Shown: positions 8,301 to 16,993, numbered from the stretch's first letter. The stretch: DNA of 64,000 nucleotides from Pseudomonas sp. RIT288 (GCF_000631985.1 NZ_JFYN01000007.1:1-64000); one strand, 5' to 3'. Numbers and translations: made by a program. The notes: generated from the sequence alone by a model not told the origin.

Positions 8301-8314
8301 GGCCGAAAGCAGCC
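8301..8314 (+). repeat. Dispersed TGGCCGA-type motif, copy 5
   Basis: TTGGCCGAAAGCAGCC, in the gap at the island's right edge, keeps the TGGCCGA core with a GAAAGCAGC tail. It marks the transition into core sequence. Confidence 0.4.
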
Positions 8315-8373
8315 CCACCCGTAATTCCCTATCAGCCCGAGTCCCGCCAGATCAACGGAATCTATTACCGGTA

Positions 8374-9480
8374 TCAATCAGCAACGATCTCAAACGCAGC
8401 ACTCCCCAAAACCTCCCCATTCACCAAAACCCTAACCCCATGCCGCCCCAAAAAATGCTTCCGCGTCGTAAAATCCTTAATCACCTGCCGCCTCCCCACA
8501 ACCACCTCCCCAAATCCCGCCAACACCACCGTCTTCAACTTGAAAACCTTCCCCGAAACCCCGCCGTTCGCCTTCACATAGTCAATCGCATAATCAATCA
8601 CCAACCGCTGTTCATGCGCCACCGTCGACTTCACCGTAAACGACAACGCAATCGCCTCACCCAACCTCACCACCGCTGGCTCAACCCGCACATCCAGCAA
8701 CTCAACCTCTGCCTTGGCCCCCGCGCCAATCACCGTCAGCGCGCGCAGATCTCCCTGTTTGATCAAGCTGCGCAGCGCATGCTTGGCAATCCACGCCGTG
8801 TGTTTGTTCTCCAGTGGCCAGCCTTCAATCGTGTTCAGCACCCACTCCGGATGCTCTTTTGTCACGTCATTCAGATGGTTCGCCACGGACTTGCGTACGT
8901 ACAAACTCTCGTCGGCTTTCAACCGGTCGAGGATGCCGGCGGCCAGTTGCGGGTTGGCTTGCACGGCTTCCAAGCGAAATGACCAAGGCAGGCGGGGGCG
9001 GGTGCCTTCGCTGGCGAGGCGGCGGACGTGGTGGTTTTCGTCTTGGGTCCAGTCGTGCATGAGTTCCAGCGAGCGTTCGAGGTCGCTGCGCAGGAAGTGG
9101 CGGATGGCGAATTCGGAGGAGCCGAAGGTGGTGAAGTATTTCAGTGCTTGCATCGAGGTATCGAAGGCGTGGCTGCCGTAGCTGGCGACGTAGTGCGGCA
9201 GGCACATGCTGACGAATCCGCTGTTGAGGCGGGGGGCGAGTTCGCGCAGGACTTCGAGGGAATCTTCGTAGTCCAGTGGCAGCACGGCGTGCAGGCTTTC
9301 GCTGACGCGGGCCATGCGTTGCATCACAGAGAGTTCGGCCAGCCCTTGGTTGGCGTGCTTGAGAAACGCCTTGGCCTTGAACGCCGGGTACACGGCGCTC
9401 ATTTCGCTGGCGATGTGTTGCAGGCGTTCGGCGTTGAAGATTTCCTTTAACGCCGGGGCGGCGGTGTCGGTGGTGCTCAT
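8374..9480 (-). CDS. AlkD-like DNA alkylation repair protein
   Basis: A 368-residue protein of the AlkD/AlkC HEAT-like-repeat class, whose members excise alkylated purines or bind damaged DNA without base flipping. Helical repeats cover about residues 90-250, including WTQDENHHVRRLASEGTRPR and SLYVRKSVANHLND, the paired-helix pattern of the family. The C-terminal ~110 residues form a beta-rich extension seen in longer Pseudomonas homologues. The start at 9480 (MSTTD) lies two bases after the stop of the upstream glutathione transferase gene, so the two probably form one operon. The open frame extends further upstream inside that gene and was not used. Confidence 0.85.
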   Translation of the reverse strand: MSTTDTAAPALKEIFNAERLQHIASEMSAVYPAFKAKAFLKHANQGLAELSVMQRMARVSESLHAVLPLDYEDSLEVLRELAPRLNSGFVSMCLPHYVASYGSHAFDTSMQALKYFTTFGSSEFAIRHFLRSDLERSLELMHDWTQDENHHVRRLASEGTRPRLPWSFRLEAVQANPQLAAGILDRLKADESLYVRKSVANHLNDVTKEHPEWVLNTIEGWPLENKHTAWIAKHALRSLIKQGDLRALTVIGAGAKAEVELLDVRVEPAVVRLGEAIALSFTVKSTVAHEQRLVIDYAIDYVKANGGVSGKVFKLKTVVLAGFGEVVVGRRQVIKDFTTRKHFLGRHGVRVLVNGEVLGSAAFEIVAD

Positions 9481-9482
9481 GG

Positions 9483-10088
9483 TCAGGTCATCGGGGTGCT
9501 GACGAACGCTTCGAGGGTTTCGGCGTACGCGGTGTATTGGGCGATGTGCGGGTAGCGGCGGTTGTCGATCTGGTCGGGGACGACGAGGTCGGTGAAGCTC
9601 CAGGCGACGGCGAGGCTGATGCCGGCCTGGGTCAGGGTGCCGTCGGTGGGCAGGCCGTTTTTTTCCAGTTCCTGTTCGAGGGCGGTGAACGCAGCGGCGA
9701 GTTGCCCTTCGACGCGTTCGACCCATGGCTGGTATTGAATGTCGGCCGGGCGCAGGTTGCGTTCGTAGTAGAGCTGCACGGCTTTTTCGCAGGCGGCGAG
9801 GCTGAGGCCGATCAGGCGCAGAGCGTGGGCGCGTTGTTTGAGGTCGCTCGGCAGCAGGCTTTTGCCGCTGGCGGCTTCGAGGTAGTCGAGGATGAGGGTG
9901 GAGTCCATCAGGACCACGCCGTCATCGAGGATCAGCGTGGGCGCCTTGACCACCGGGTTGATCTGCTGGAATTGCTCGAAGTGACGGAACACCGAGACCG
10001 ATTCATGTTCGAGGTCGATGCCGAGGCGTTTAGCGGAGATCGCCACGCGGCGCACGTAAGGGGAGTCCAGCATGCCGATCAGTTTCAT
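9483..10088 (-). CDS. Glutathione S-transferase family protein
   Basis: A 201-residue cytosolic GST. The N-terminal thioredoxin-fold domain opens MKLIGMLDSPYVRR, where the SPY/VRR segment is the usual glutathione-site loop. It carries the cis-proline stretch KAPTLILDDG and the MDSTLILDYLE helix. A helical C-terminal domain follows from about residue 85. The start was moved to 10088, where GGAA lies about seven bases upstream; twelve extra codons are open before it. It precedes the AlkD-like gene by two bases. Detoxification of electrophiles would suit an alkylation-repair operon, but the substrate is unknown. Confidence 0.85.
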   Translation of the reverse strand: MKLIGMLDSPYVRRVAISAKRLGIDLEHESVSVFRHFEQFQQINPVVKAPTLILDDGVVLMDSTLILDYLEAASGKSLLPSDLKQRAHALRLIGLSLAACEKAVQLYYERNLRPADIQYQPWVERVEGQLAAAFTALEQELEKNGLPTDGTLTQAGISLAVAWSFTDLVVPDQIDNRRYPHIAQYTAYAETLEAFVSTPMT

Positions 10089-10149
10089 GACGCGTTCCTT
10101 CAAGTCGAACCGGTGGGAAGGCATAACCTAGCCGAGCCTGAGGCAAATG

Positions 10150-11058
10150 TCAGTCGTCAAAACCGGCTTGTTCGTGAATCTCGTCCACATTCAATTCCAG
10201 TCGATACGCCACCGCCACGAACAACGCCTGACACAAACACAAGGTCGCGCTCAACGAACGAAACGCCAATGCGCTGCCTTCATTCATCAGCAGCAGGCTG
10301 TTGGCGTTTTTAGCCAAGGGCGAAAGGTGGCTGTCGGTGAGAATCAGGGTGTTGGCCTGTTGCTGGCGGGCGTAGCGCAGGCAGTGTTGGGTTTCCTTGG
10401 CGTAGGGGGTGAAGCTGATCGCGATGACCAAATCACCGCTACGCACGCTGCGCATCTGCTCGCGATAACTGCCGCCCAGTCCGGAAATCAGGTGAATCCG
10501 CTTGTGAGTGTGTTGCAAGTTGTAAACGAGGTAGTCGGCGACGGCGAAGGAGCGGCGTACGCCGACGACATAGATGTTGTCGGCGTTGACGATCAGGTCG
10601 ACGGCTTTTTCAAACGCGACGTCGTCGAGTTCGCGGCCCAGGCGTTCGATGCCGGAGCGGGTGGCGTCGATGCATTCGCGGGCGAGGTCGCCGTCGCTGA
10701 CTTGCTGCGACTGGTTGGCGATCATGCTGCGGATGCGCTGCTGGTAGTTGTGTATCGGCGAGGCTTTGTGGGTGTAGGCGGCGCGGAACAGCGCCTGCAT
10801 CTCGCTGAAGCCGCTGAAGCCGAAGCGCTGCGAGAAACGCACGATGGCGGACGGATGCACCTCGCATTCCCGGGCGATGTCGCTGATGCGATCGACCATG
10901 ATCCGGTCGCTTTGCTGGCTCATGTAACTGGCGATACGCTTGAGTTGGCGCGGCAGGGTGTCGTATTCATCGGTGATCAGTTGCAGCAGACGCTCGGCAT
11001 TGATCGGGGGGCTGGCGAGGGGACGCTCGTCGTTGGCCGGCAGATCGGGGCGGGGCAT
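10150..11058 (-). CDS. MurR/RpiR family transcriptional regulator with SIS domain
   Basis: A 302-residue regulator. The N-terminal RpiR helix-turn-helix spans about 25-100, with the recognition segment ECEVHPSAIVRFSQRFGFSG. A C-terminal sugar-isomerase (SIS) domain from about 130 binds phosphosugars, with NIYVVGVRRS and the serine-rich loop VIAISFTPYAKET. The start at 11058 has GGAAGA about five bases upstream. It lies 61 bases upstream of the GST/AlkD pair in the same direction, so co-transcription is possible. The target and effector cannot be told; no sugar catabolic genes adjoin it, and it is not in the zwf/edd context expected for HexR. Confidence 0.9.
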   Translation of the reverse strand: MPRPDLPANDERPLASPPINAERLLQLITDEYDTLPRQLKRIASYMSQQSDRIMVDRISDIARECEVHPSAIVRFSQRFGFSGFSEMQALFRAAYTHKASPIHNYQQRIRSMIANQSQQVSDGDLARECIDATRSGIERLGRELDDVAFEKAVDLIVNADNIYVVGVRRSFAVADYLVYNLQHTHKRIHLISGLGGSYREQMRSVRSGDLVIAISFTPYAKETQHCLRYARQQQANTLILTDSHLSPLAKNANSLLLMNEGSALAFRSLSATLCLCQALFVAVAYRLELNVDEIHEQAGFDD

Positions 11059-11088
11059 AAGTCTTCCTTTAGGCTGATCAAATCACAC

Positions 11089-11213
11089 TGTGGCGAGGGA
11101 GCTTGTCGAATCGTCGCACCGTCCCGCTGGACTGCGCAGCAGGCCCACTGCTTTTGAAAGTTGAAGAGCAAGGGCCGCTTCGCGACCCAGCGGGAGCGAG
11201 CTCCCTCGCCACA
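11089..11213. repeat. REP/REPIN-like inverted repeat (TGTGGCGAGGGAGC family)
   Basis: The left end TGTGGCGAGGGAGCTTG and right end CGAGCTCCCTCGCCACA form a long imperfect hairpin with an internal CCGCTGG/CCAGCGG pair. A relative lies at 57157-57270. It is intergenic, between the RpiR regulator and the DksA-like gene. Known as a short interspersed repeat class in fluorescent pseudomonads. Confidence 0.7.
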
Positions 11214-11474
11214 GTTATTTGCGGTGTGCCTGATGATAGGCGGGGTGCGGGCAGTTGGCAGGGGAGATTTTCGGCGCCTGCGCAGCTGAAACGATGCACT
11301 GCGCGGGCGGCATGGCTGAAAAAAATGCGACCAACTGCCGCTCGGTTAGCCGTTTGTCTTCTATATACAGCCGCTCGACTGAATTTCTTGCTATAAACGC
11401 ACTCCGATGACCGCCATGACGCCTGTGTCAGAGCTGTTTACGGCTGTTGTCAGACAAATTCCCGGTATTTACAG

Positions 11475-11503
11475 TTGCTGAGGCCTCAAACGGGCCTTAG
11501 ACT
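11475..11503 (+). promoter_or_regulatory. Candidate sigma-70 promoter for the DksA-like gene
   Basis: TTGCTG and TAGACT are separated by 17 bases in the 416-base gap between the repeat and the DksA-like start. This would give a leader of about 120 bases. The match is reasonable, not strong. Apart from this and the repeat, nothing was recognised in 11059-11629, and no Zur-box-like palindrome was seen. Confidence 0.3.
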
Positions 11504-11629
11504 GCCGCCCCTTCGTAAATTGAGTGCCGGGTGGCGTTTGCAATAAACGATGCCTTTTCGTCGACCGGACACGGTTCGCCGGAACGCTCCCTATTTCGCC
11601 TTAATGCACGTTTTTTTATAGAGATATCA

Positions 11630-12034
11630 ATGACAAAGGACAAGTTGCTGGCCATGCCGGCAGATGACTACATGAATGCCGAGCAACACGCTTTCTTCAC
11701 TGAGCTGTTGCAGAACATGAAAGTCGAAACCCACGAGCGCATTGAGCAAAACCGTATCGCCATCGAAAGCCTGGACACTCCGGCCGACCCGGCGGACGCG
11801 GCTTCGGTTGAAGAAGAGCGCACCTGGCTGGTGAACGCGATCGATCGCGACCAGCGCATGCTGCCGCAACTGGAACAAGCCCTTGAGCGCATCAAGGAAG
11901 ACAGCTTTGGCTGGTGCGACGACAGCGGCGAGGCCATCGGCCTGAAACGCCTGCTGATCAGCCCGACCACCAAGTACTGCATCGAAGCTCAAGAGCGTCA
12001 CGAGCAGATCGACAAGCACCAGCGTCAGGCCTGA
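11630..12034 (+). CDS. DksA/TraR-family transcription regulator with incomplete zinc site
   Basis: A 134-residue DksA paralogue that would bind RNA polymerase through the secondary channel and act with ppGpp. A coiled-coil N-terminal region carries DPADAASVEEER near residues 59-70, equivalent to the acidic coiled-coil tip. The C-terminal globule has GWCDDSGEAIG and KYCIEAQERHE. Canonical DksA has four zinc-binding cysteines (CX2C...CX2C); here the second and fourth are Ser and Ala. That is the arrangement of redox/zinc-independent paralogues such as P. aeruginosa DksA2. The start at 11630 was chosen for family length; the frame is open to 11531. Upstream ribosome signal GAGAT is weak. Confidence 0.85.
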   Translation: MTKDKLLAMPADDYMNAEQHAFFTELLQNMKVETHERIEQNRIAIESLDTPADPADAASVEEERTWLVNAIDRDQRMLPQLEQALERIKEDSFGWCDDSGEAIGLKRLLISPTTKYCIEAQERHEQIDKHQRQA

Positions 12035-12069
12035 TTCCATGGCTGCCCCCTGAATGGGGGGCGCCTGCA

Positions 12070-12145
12070 AAAGATCGCAGCGTTCGGCAGCTCCTACAGT
12101 GGTTCACGTAAACCCATGTAGGAGCTGCCGAAGGCTGCGATCTTT
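12070..12145. repeat. REP/REPIN-like hairpin (TGTAGGAGCTGCC family)
   Basis: Arms 12071-12098 and 12117-12144 are near-perfect reverse complements, joining AAGATCGCAGC...CTCCTACA and its inverse around an 18-base loop. It lies about 35 bases after the DksA-like stop and may act as transcript end structure. Confidence 0.8.
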
Positions 12146-12280
12146 GCTTTTGCTCGTCTGCACTATCCCGAGTGGTTCCATTGACCTGCTGCAGACTCCA
12201 CGACTAACGAACCATGGATAATGGCGTTCTAGTGGCGTTTAATGCAGTCACAACAATGAGAACAAGCGTGGGGTGTTGAT

Positions 12281-13885
12281 ATGACGAGAGATGGATCTCT
12301 GGTTGGGGCTTTGCCCGCACCAGTGCTATTGCCGAAAAACCGCTGGATCGCTCCGACCCTGCAAAGCATCGCCCTGATGCTGTTGCTCGCCGGCATGACG
12401 CTGGGTGGATGGTCGCTGTACATCGGCCTGCCGCTGGCGGTGCTGATTGTCTGGCTGCCGCGCCTGCGCTCGCGGGCCATCCCCGATGTTGCGCCTGTCG
12501 ATGCCGGCAGCGCGATTTCCGAACTCACTCGCGATCTTTCCTACACCACCAGTCATAACGCGCTGTCAGCCGCTGGTGTGGCGTTTTCCGTCCAGCAACT
12601 GGCGAGCAAACTCGAATCGCAACTCGACGCGGCGGCGCAGATTGTCAGCAACGCCGAAGTGATGATTGCCACTGAACATGCCACTTCGCAGCTCAGTCGT
12701 GAAGCGCTGGACGCCGCCAGCGAGGCGCATCACAGCAGTGCGGCGGGGCGCACCGAGCTGGTGGATTCGATTGCGCGCATGCATCAACTCAGTCAACGCG
12801 CCAACGCCAGCCGTGAATTGATCGAAGCCCTGAGCCTGCGCAGCGATGACATTCAACGGGTGACGCTGGTGATTCAGTCCATCGCCAGCCAGACCAATCT
12901 GCTGGCCCTCAACGCGGCGATTGAAGCGGCGCGGGCGGGTGAGCATGGCCGTGGTTTTGCGGTGGTGGCGGATGAGGTGCGTGGTCTGGCAGCCCGCACG
13001 GCCTCGGCGACCGGCGAGGTCGGGGAGATGGTCGCCGATATTCAGCAGCGCACGGCGCAAGTGGTGGAGCAGATCCGCGAGCTGTCCAGCGATCTGCAGA
13101 CCGGTGTCGAACAAGTTGAAAACACCGGCCAGCATCTGGAAAACATCGCTCGGCTGGCAGCGGGGGTGGAAAGTCAGGTCGGTGAAATCGCTCGTGGCGC
13201 GGAAACCAATCGCGAGCAACTCGACAGCCTGTTCAAGGCCATCGAGCAGATGCGCAGTGATCTGGCGATCAGCGATCAGCAGACCCGACGTCTGGCCGAG
13301 GCCGCTGTGCAGATGGAGGGGCAGGCGGAAACCATCAGCGAGCGTCTGGCCGAAGTCGGTCTGGATGACTATCACCAGCGCGTCTATGACCTGGCGCGTG
13401 AGGGCGCGAGTCAGATTGCCGCGCGGTTCGAGGCGGATGTCGAGCAGGGGCGAATCAGTCTTGAGGATTTGTTCGACCGTCAATATCAACCGATTCCCGG
13501 GACGCAACCGGCGAAGTTTCAGACCCGTTTCGATCGCTACACCGATCAGGTATTGCCGGCGATTCAGGAGCCGTTGCTGCCGCGCCATGAGGGGTTGGTG
13601 TTCGCCATCGCCTGCACGCAGCAGGGTTATGTGCCGACGCACAATCTGGCGTTCAGTCAGCCGTTGACCGGTGACCAGCAGGTGGACGCGGTGGGTAACC
13701 GCACCAAACGCAAGTTCGCCGACCGCACCGGGATTCGCTGCGGCAGCCATCAACAAGCGGTGTTGTTGCAGACCTACACCCGCGACACCGGGGAGCTGAT
13801 GCACGACTTGTCGGTGCCGATCATGGTCAAGGGCCGGCATTGGGGCGGACTGCGCCTGGGCTATAAACCGGAGAATCCGCACTGA
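12281..13885 (+). CDS. Methyl-accepting chemotaxis protein, short membrane hairpin type
   Basis: A 534-residue chemoreceptor. Two adjacent membrane helices (about 26-42 and 44-58) leave almost no periplasmic loop. No HAMP domain is evident, and a long cytoplasmic signalling coiled coil follows. Its hairpin tip contains the conserved [18 protein letters not shown] and [12 protein letters not shown] near 203-236, which bind CheA and CheW. After the coil, residues ~370-530 form a globular domain with FADRTG, GSHQQAV and a closing [14 protein letters not shown]. That ending resembles C-terminal sensor modules of cytoplasmic-sensing receptors. It probably senses an intracellular or redox signal, not an external ligand; this is inferred. 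No sigma-28 promoter was found. Confidence 0.9.
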   Translation: MTRDGSLVGALPAPVLLPKNRWIAPTLQSIALMLLLAGMTLGGWSLYIGLPLAVLIVWLPRLRSRAIPDVAPVDAGSAISELTRDLSYTTSHNALSAAGVAFSVQQLASKLESQLDAAAQIVSNAEVMIATEHATSQLSREALDAASEAHHSSAAGRTELVDSIARMHQLSQRANASRELIEALSLRSDDIQRVTLVIQSIASQTNLLALNAAIEAARAGEHGRGFAVVADEVRGLAARTASATGEVGEMVADIQQRTAQVVEQIRELSSDLQTGVEQVENTGQHLENIARLAAGVESQVGEIARGAETNREQLDSLFKAIEQMRSDLAISDQQTRRLAEAAVQMEGQAETISERLAEVGLDDYHQRVYDLAREGASQIAARFEADVEQGRISLEDLFDRQYQPIPGTQPAKFQTRFDRYTDQVLPAIQEPLLPRHEGLVFAIACTQQGYVPTHNLAFSQPLTGDQQVDAVGNRTKRKFADRTGIRCGSHQQAVLLQTYTRDTGELMHDLSVPIMVKGRHWGGLRLGYKPENPH

Positions 13886-13997
13886 TCGATTGTTACCGCT
13901 CGCGCAATGAATCTGTGCACCGGCGTTGCTGTTTCCTCTGCGACGAAGTCATTAACATGGCCGTTAGTTAGGTAGCTAATGAAATCGAGAGGTCAGT

Positions 13998-14198
13998 ATG
14001 TGCAGAGTCGATGTCGCGGTGATGATTGGCAGTGGCGTGCCCGCCGGATTGCGCGCAATGGGCCGGAGCGTGTGCTGGGTGGTGCTGCTTAATGGTGAGC
14101 GGCGCGGCACCGCGTTCGCCAGTCGCGACGAGGCGGAGGAGTGCAAGGCTGCCTGGCTCGCGCAACTGATGGCCGAGCCTGGCGACAGCCTGCACTGA
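13998..14198 (+). CDS. Small conserved hypothetical protein (66 aa)
   Basis: A 66-residue protein with a hydrophobic N-terminal half and a central beta-type stretch VCWVVLLNGERRGTAFAS. A helix DEAEECKAAWLAQLMAE follows. The start at 13998 has GAGAGG about seven bases upstream. It looks like a compact single-domain protein of a type common in Pseudomonas but without assigned function. It converges on the DUF2789 gene six bases away. Confidence 0.7.
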   Translation: MCRVDVAVMIGSGVPAGLRAMGRSVCWVVLLNGERRGTAFASRDEAEECKAAWLAQLMAEPGDSLH

Positions 14199-14204
14199 CA
14201 TGCA

Positions 14205-14441
14205 TTAACGTCCGTCGTGCAGGCGTACGTTCAATTCATCGACCATCCCTGCTTCTTCGCCGTCGGCGCGCAACCATTCCTTCAGAAGTTGCGCCTGTTG
14301 CGGCGTCCAGAAGTCGGCATCGATCAACTTGGTGTTGGCATCCAGCGGATGCGCCTCGATGAAATCGTCGATTGCCCCGTTTTCCGACGGCAGACCCAGT
14401 TGGTCGAACAGGGTTTTCAGATCATATGCAGGCAGTTCCAT
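14205..14441 (-). CDS. DUF2789 family protein
   Basis: A 78-residue protein with the DUF2789 layout: an N-terminal LFDQLGLPS segment, an IDDFIEAHPL turn near 25-33, then FWTPQQAQLLKEWLRAD and an acidic tail. The start at 14441 has AGGAG seven bases upstream. Function is unknown; homologues are small soluble helical proteins. Confidence 0.9.
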   Translation of the reverse strand: MELPAYDLKTLFDQLGLPSENGAIDDFIEAHPLDANTKLIDADFWTPQQAQLLKEWLRADGEEAGMVDELNVRLHDGR

Positions 14442-14488
14442 CGTGTACTCCTTTTTGCGTGTGCCGGAATGGCGCTGTCGCTCGCTCT

Positions 14489-14764
14489 TTATCTGAGGCA
14501 GCCGTTGGACAAGAGTTCGATCCGTGATTCAAGCGAGCGGGCGAGGGCGCACGCTTCGTTGTGGTCTTCGCGGAAACCTCTTACACGACCGGTGGAAGAT
14601 TCCTTGATATGAAAGAACGCGTTTCCCGCCGGAACTACCTGAAATCGTGGTCTCTGGTTACCTGATCCGTGCCCTGCAAGTTCAGCCAAATGGGTGCCTT
14701 GCAGCACGAACGGCGAGTCAATGCCTGGGTTGGAAGGCTGGGCAAAGTGAGTCAGAGTGCACAT
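14489..14764 (-). CDS. Hypothetical protein (91 aa)
   Basis: An unrecognised 91-residue soluble protein. It carries an FQVVPAGNAFFHIKE segment in the middle and a helical C-terminus with ACALARSLES. The pattern, a beta-stranded segment ending in a residue string resembling a DNA- or ligand-binding fold followed by one helix, recurs in small Pseudomonas proteins. The start at 14764 is supported by AAAGGA six bases upstream. It lies 47 bases upstream of the DUF2789 gene in the same direction, so they may be co-transcribed. Confidence 0.65.
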   Translation of the reverse strand: MCTLTHFAQPSNPGIDSPFVLQGTHLAELAGHGSGNQRPRFQVVPAGNAFFHIKESSTGRVRGFREDHNEACALARSLESRIELLSNGCLR

Positions 14765-15165
14765 ATGAAGTCCTTTTCATGAGATAGCCGACGGTTACAG
14801 GTCGGTTCGGGTAGTCGGAAGGAGCATCGCTGCTCTAGAATCGCCAGTGTCTGGTGGCGACAGGTGCCTATCTAAAGCAATTTTTTACCGGCGATATGTC
14901 GGAAAAGGGCTTTTTTTCGTCAGTTTTTTCCCTAAAGTTTGTAGTCCGTCTTCGTTGCGCTTCAATGAAGATTTTTCCTTCAAGGTTTGGCGAACGTCGA
15001 GGCAAGTTTCTCGCCTGACTTTCCAGTAGTCTTGCGAACCCTTGATGAATGGGCGTTCTGTTTGTTTCAGGTTTACTGAAGTCGTTCGGTAACAGCATCG
15101 GCCTGGCCGTTTTTTTGCCGTGCGCGTTTTGGCGCAGGGTACTTTTCAGATGTGGGGATGTTTCT
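14765..15165. other. 401-base intergenic region
   Basis: A T-rich gap between divergent genes. A TAAAGTTT at 14933-14940 resembles the -35 of sigma-28 promoters, but no matching -10 follows. No repeat copy, RNA gene or clear terminator was seen. A frame continuous with the next gene starts at 15049 but the encoded residues are not protein-like there. Confidence 0.4.
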
Positions 15166-15636
15166 TTGGCAGTCAGTAATCTCGATATGCATGCTTTGTT
15201 CGTGTTGGGTGATTTGCGTGCAAAGCTGGTCAAGCTGTTTCAATCGCGTTTTGTTTACATCACCGAACAGAACGCCGAAGGTATTTACGTGGCGGAGATC
15301 GACACCGAAAGTGCATTGGTGGTCGATGACAAACCGGGGCTCAAGCTCAAGGTCGGCGATCATTTCAGCGCGGCCGTGCTGCCCAGCCGTGAAGGCGGCA
15401 AAATGGATATCCGCTTTCGCGAAATCAAACTGACGGTCTACGGCCTGGGCGACTACGCCTTTGTCGATACCGCCGATGGTCACGCGATCCTGTTCAAGGA
15501 AGGCCACAGCGTGGTGACGGTGTTTGCCGCGCACCAGCAACTGCAGGAAGGCCTGACCAAGACCCTGAAAGCCGTTACCGGTAAAGCGGCGAAGTGGCGC
15601 AAGGGCGAACTGATCACGTTCAAGGCCAGCGAGTGA
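15166..15636 (+). CDS. Conserved hypothetical protein (156 aa, TTG start)
   Basis: A 156-residue soluble protein. The first ~60 residues hold a helix (DLRAKLVKLFQSRF) and a strand-turn segment; a beta-rich middle follows with DKPGLKLKVGDHF, and then a C-terminal basic helix. The start is placed at a TTG at 15166 giving MAVSNLD, because GGGGA lies about nine bases upstream. ATG codons at 15049 and 15187 are alternatives. It overlaps the next gene by four bases, so the two are translated from one message. No function is recognised. Confidence 0.7.
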   Translation: MAVSNLDMHALFVLGDLRAKLVKLFQSRFVYITEQNAEGIYVAEIDTESALVVDDKPGLKLKVGDHFSAAVLPSREGGKMDIRFREIKLTVYGLGDYAFVDTADGHAILFKEGHSVVTVFAAHQQLQEGLTKTLKAVTGKAAKWRKGELITFKASE

Positions 15637-15842
15637 TCGGTGGCTTGAGTCGCGCCGACTTCCATTCGCAGAACCTCGACCGCGCGCGTGAAGAGGCCTT
15701 GCGCCTGTTCAACGCCAAAGCCGGATTGCAGGGCGCGTGGCTGAATTGGGTGGCAGCGCAGATCTACACCTTGCGGCCTGCGGAATACGCCAGCATGGTC
15801 AGACGCGAGCTGCAAAGCTTGCAGGAAAAGTCTGAAACGTAA
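15633..15842 (+). CDS. Small conserved hypothetical protein (69 aa, GTG start)
   Basis: The start codon GTG at 15633 overlaps the stop of the preceding gene (GTGA), a typical translational coupling. The protein is 69 residues, mostly helical, with ALRLFNAKAGLQGAWLNWVAAQIYTL in its middle and a polar end. It has no known motif. A longer frame from 15594 would lie inside the upstream gene and is less likely. Confidence 0.7.
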   Translation: MIGGLSRADFHSQNLDRAREEALRLFNAKAGLQGAWLNWVAAQIYTLRPAEYASMVRRELQSLQEKSET

Positions 15843-15970
15843 CCTCGTCGGGATGGGGCCCCGGAAAAAGCAGGAACCTCGGCTACAGTCAGTTGACTGA
15901 GTATTCAGAGGCTTGCGGTCTTCTGCCAGGCCATCCTGCTATTGCTGTGAACAGCACGAGGTGCAAAAGC

Positions 15971-16984
15971 ATGAAAGGATTTCGACGGTTACTGGCCGCC
16001 AGTGTGGTCACGTTCGGTGTGCTGACATCGGCGCAACCGGTGACGGCGGCGCAAACGCCCATCCATTTTGCCGACCTGAACTGGGAAAGCGGCAGCCTGA
16101 TCACCGATGTCCTGCGGATCATCGTCGAGAAGGGTTATGGCCTGCCGACCGATACGCTGCCGGGTACCACCATCACTCTGGAAACTGCGCTGGCCAACAA
16201 TGACATTCAGGTCATTGGCGAAGAGTGGGCCGGGCGCAGTCCGGTGTGGGTCAAGGCTGAAGCCGAAGGCAAGGTCGCGAGCCTGGGCGATACGGTCAAG
16301 GGTGCCACTGAAGGCTGGTGGGTGCCGGAATATGTGATCAAGGGCGACCCGGCCAAGGGTATCAAGCCGCTGGCGCCGGACTTGCGCAGTGTCAGTGATC
16401 TGAAGAAATACAAGGACGTGTTCAAGGATCCGGAAAACCCGAGCAAGGGTCGTTTTCTCAACAGCCCGATCGGCTGGACTTCGGAAGTGGTGAACAAACA
16501 GAAGCTGACCGCTTACGGCCTGCAGGACGATTACACCAATTTCCGCAGTGGATCGGGTGCGGCGCTGGACGCCGAGATCAGCTCTTCGATCCGTCGGGGC
16601 AAACCGGTGCTGTTCTATTACTGGTCGCCGACGCCGCTGCTGGGCAAATTCAAACTGGTGCAGCTGGAAGAGCCACCGTTCGATGCCGAGGCGTGGAAGA
16701 CCCTGACCGATGCCGATAACCCCAATCCGAAACCGACCCGTTCGCTGGCGTCGAAGCTGTCGATCGGGGTGTCTACGCCGTTCCAGAAACAGTATCCGCA
16801 GATTGCCGAATTCTTCAGCAAGGTGGATTTCCCGATCGAGCCGTTGAACAAGGCGCTGGCTGATATGAGCGAGAAGCACACCGCACCACGCCAGGCGGCG
16901 GAAGCGTTCATGAAGGCGCATCCGCAGGTGTGGCAGGCGTGGGTGCCGAAGGATGTGGCGGAGAAGGTATCCGCCAGTTTGTGA
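15971..16984 (+). CDS. Glycine betaine/proline-type ABC substrate-binding protein (OpuAC/ProX)
   Basis: A 337-residue periplasmic binding protein. A Sec signal peptide covers about 1-26 and ends in an AxA site (VTAAQ). The OpuAC fold follows, with FADLNWESGSL near the mature N-terminus, an EWAGRSPVW segment, and aromatic residues (W108-W109 region, FYYW, WQAW) suited to a cation-pi box for quaternary amines. The start at 15971 is the one that gives the signal peptide; the open frame continues upstream to 15893. No permease or ATPase gene adjoins, so it probably serves a transporter encoded elsewhere, as the orphan choline/betaine/carnitine binding proteins of Pseudomonas do. Substrate is inferred. 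Confidence 0.85.
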   Translation: MKGFRRLLAASVVTFGVLTSAQPVTAAQTPIHFADLNWESGSLITDVLRIIVEKGYGLPTDTLPGTTITLETALANNDIQVIGEEWAGRSPVWVKAEAEGKVASLGDTVKGATEGWWVPEYVIKGDPAKGIKPLAPDLRSVSDLKKYKDVFKDPENPSKGRFLNSPIGWTSEVVNKQKLTAYGLQDDYTNFRSGSGAALDAEISSSIRRGKPVLFYYWSPTPLLGKFKLVQLEEPPFDAEAWKTLTDADNPNPKPTRSLASKLSIGVSTPFQKQYPQIAEFFSKVDFPIEPLNKALADMSEKHTAPRQAAEAFMKAHPQVWQAWVPKDVAEKVSASL

Positions 16985-16993
16985 CACTGCTCT

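Noticed and set aside
10150..11058. Assigning the RpiR-type regulator as HexR
   Set aside because: The family is the same, but the zwf/edd/glk context of HexR is missing and the neighbours are unrelated.
11215..11629. A Zur box upstream of the DksA-like gene
   Set aside because: The region was read for the AT-rich palindrome typical of Zur sites and none was found.
14933..14940. TAAAGTTT as a sigma-28 promoter
   Set aside because: No GCCGATAA-like -10 follows at the expected distance, and no motility gene starts downstream.
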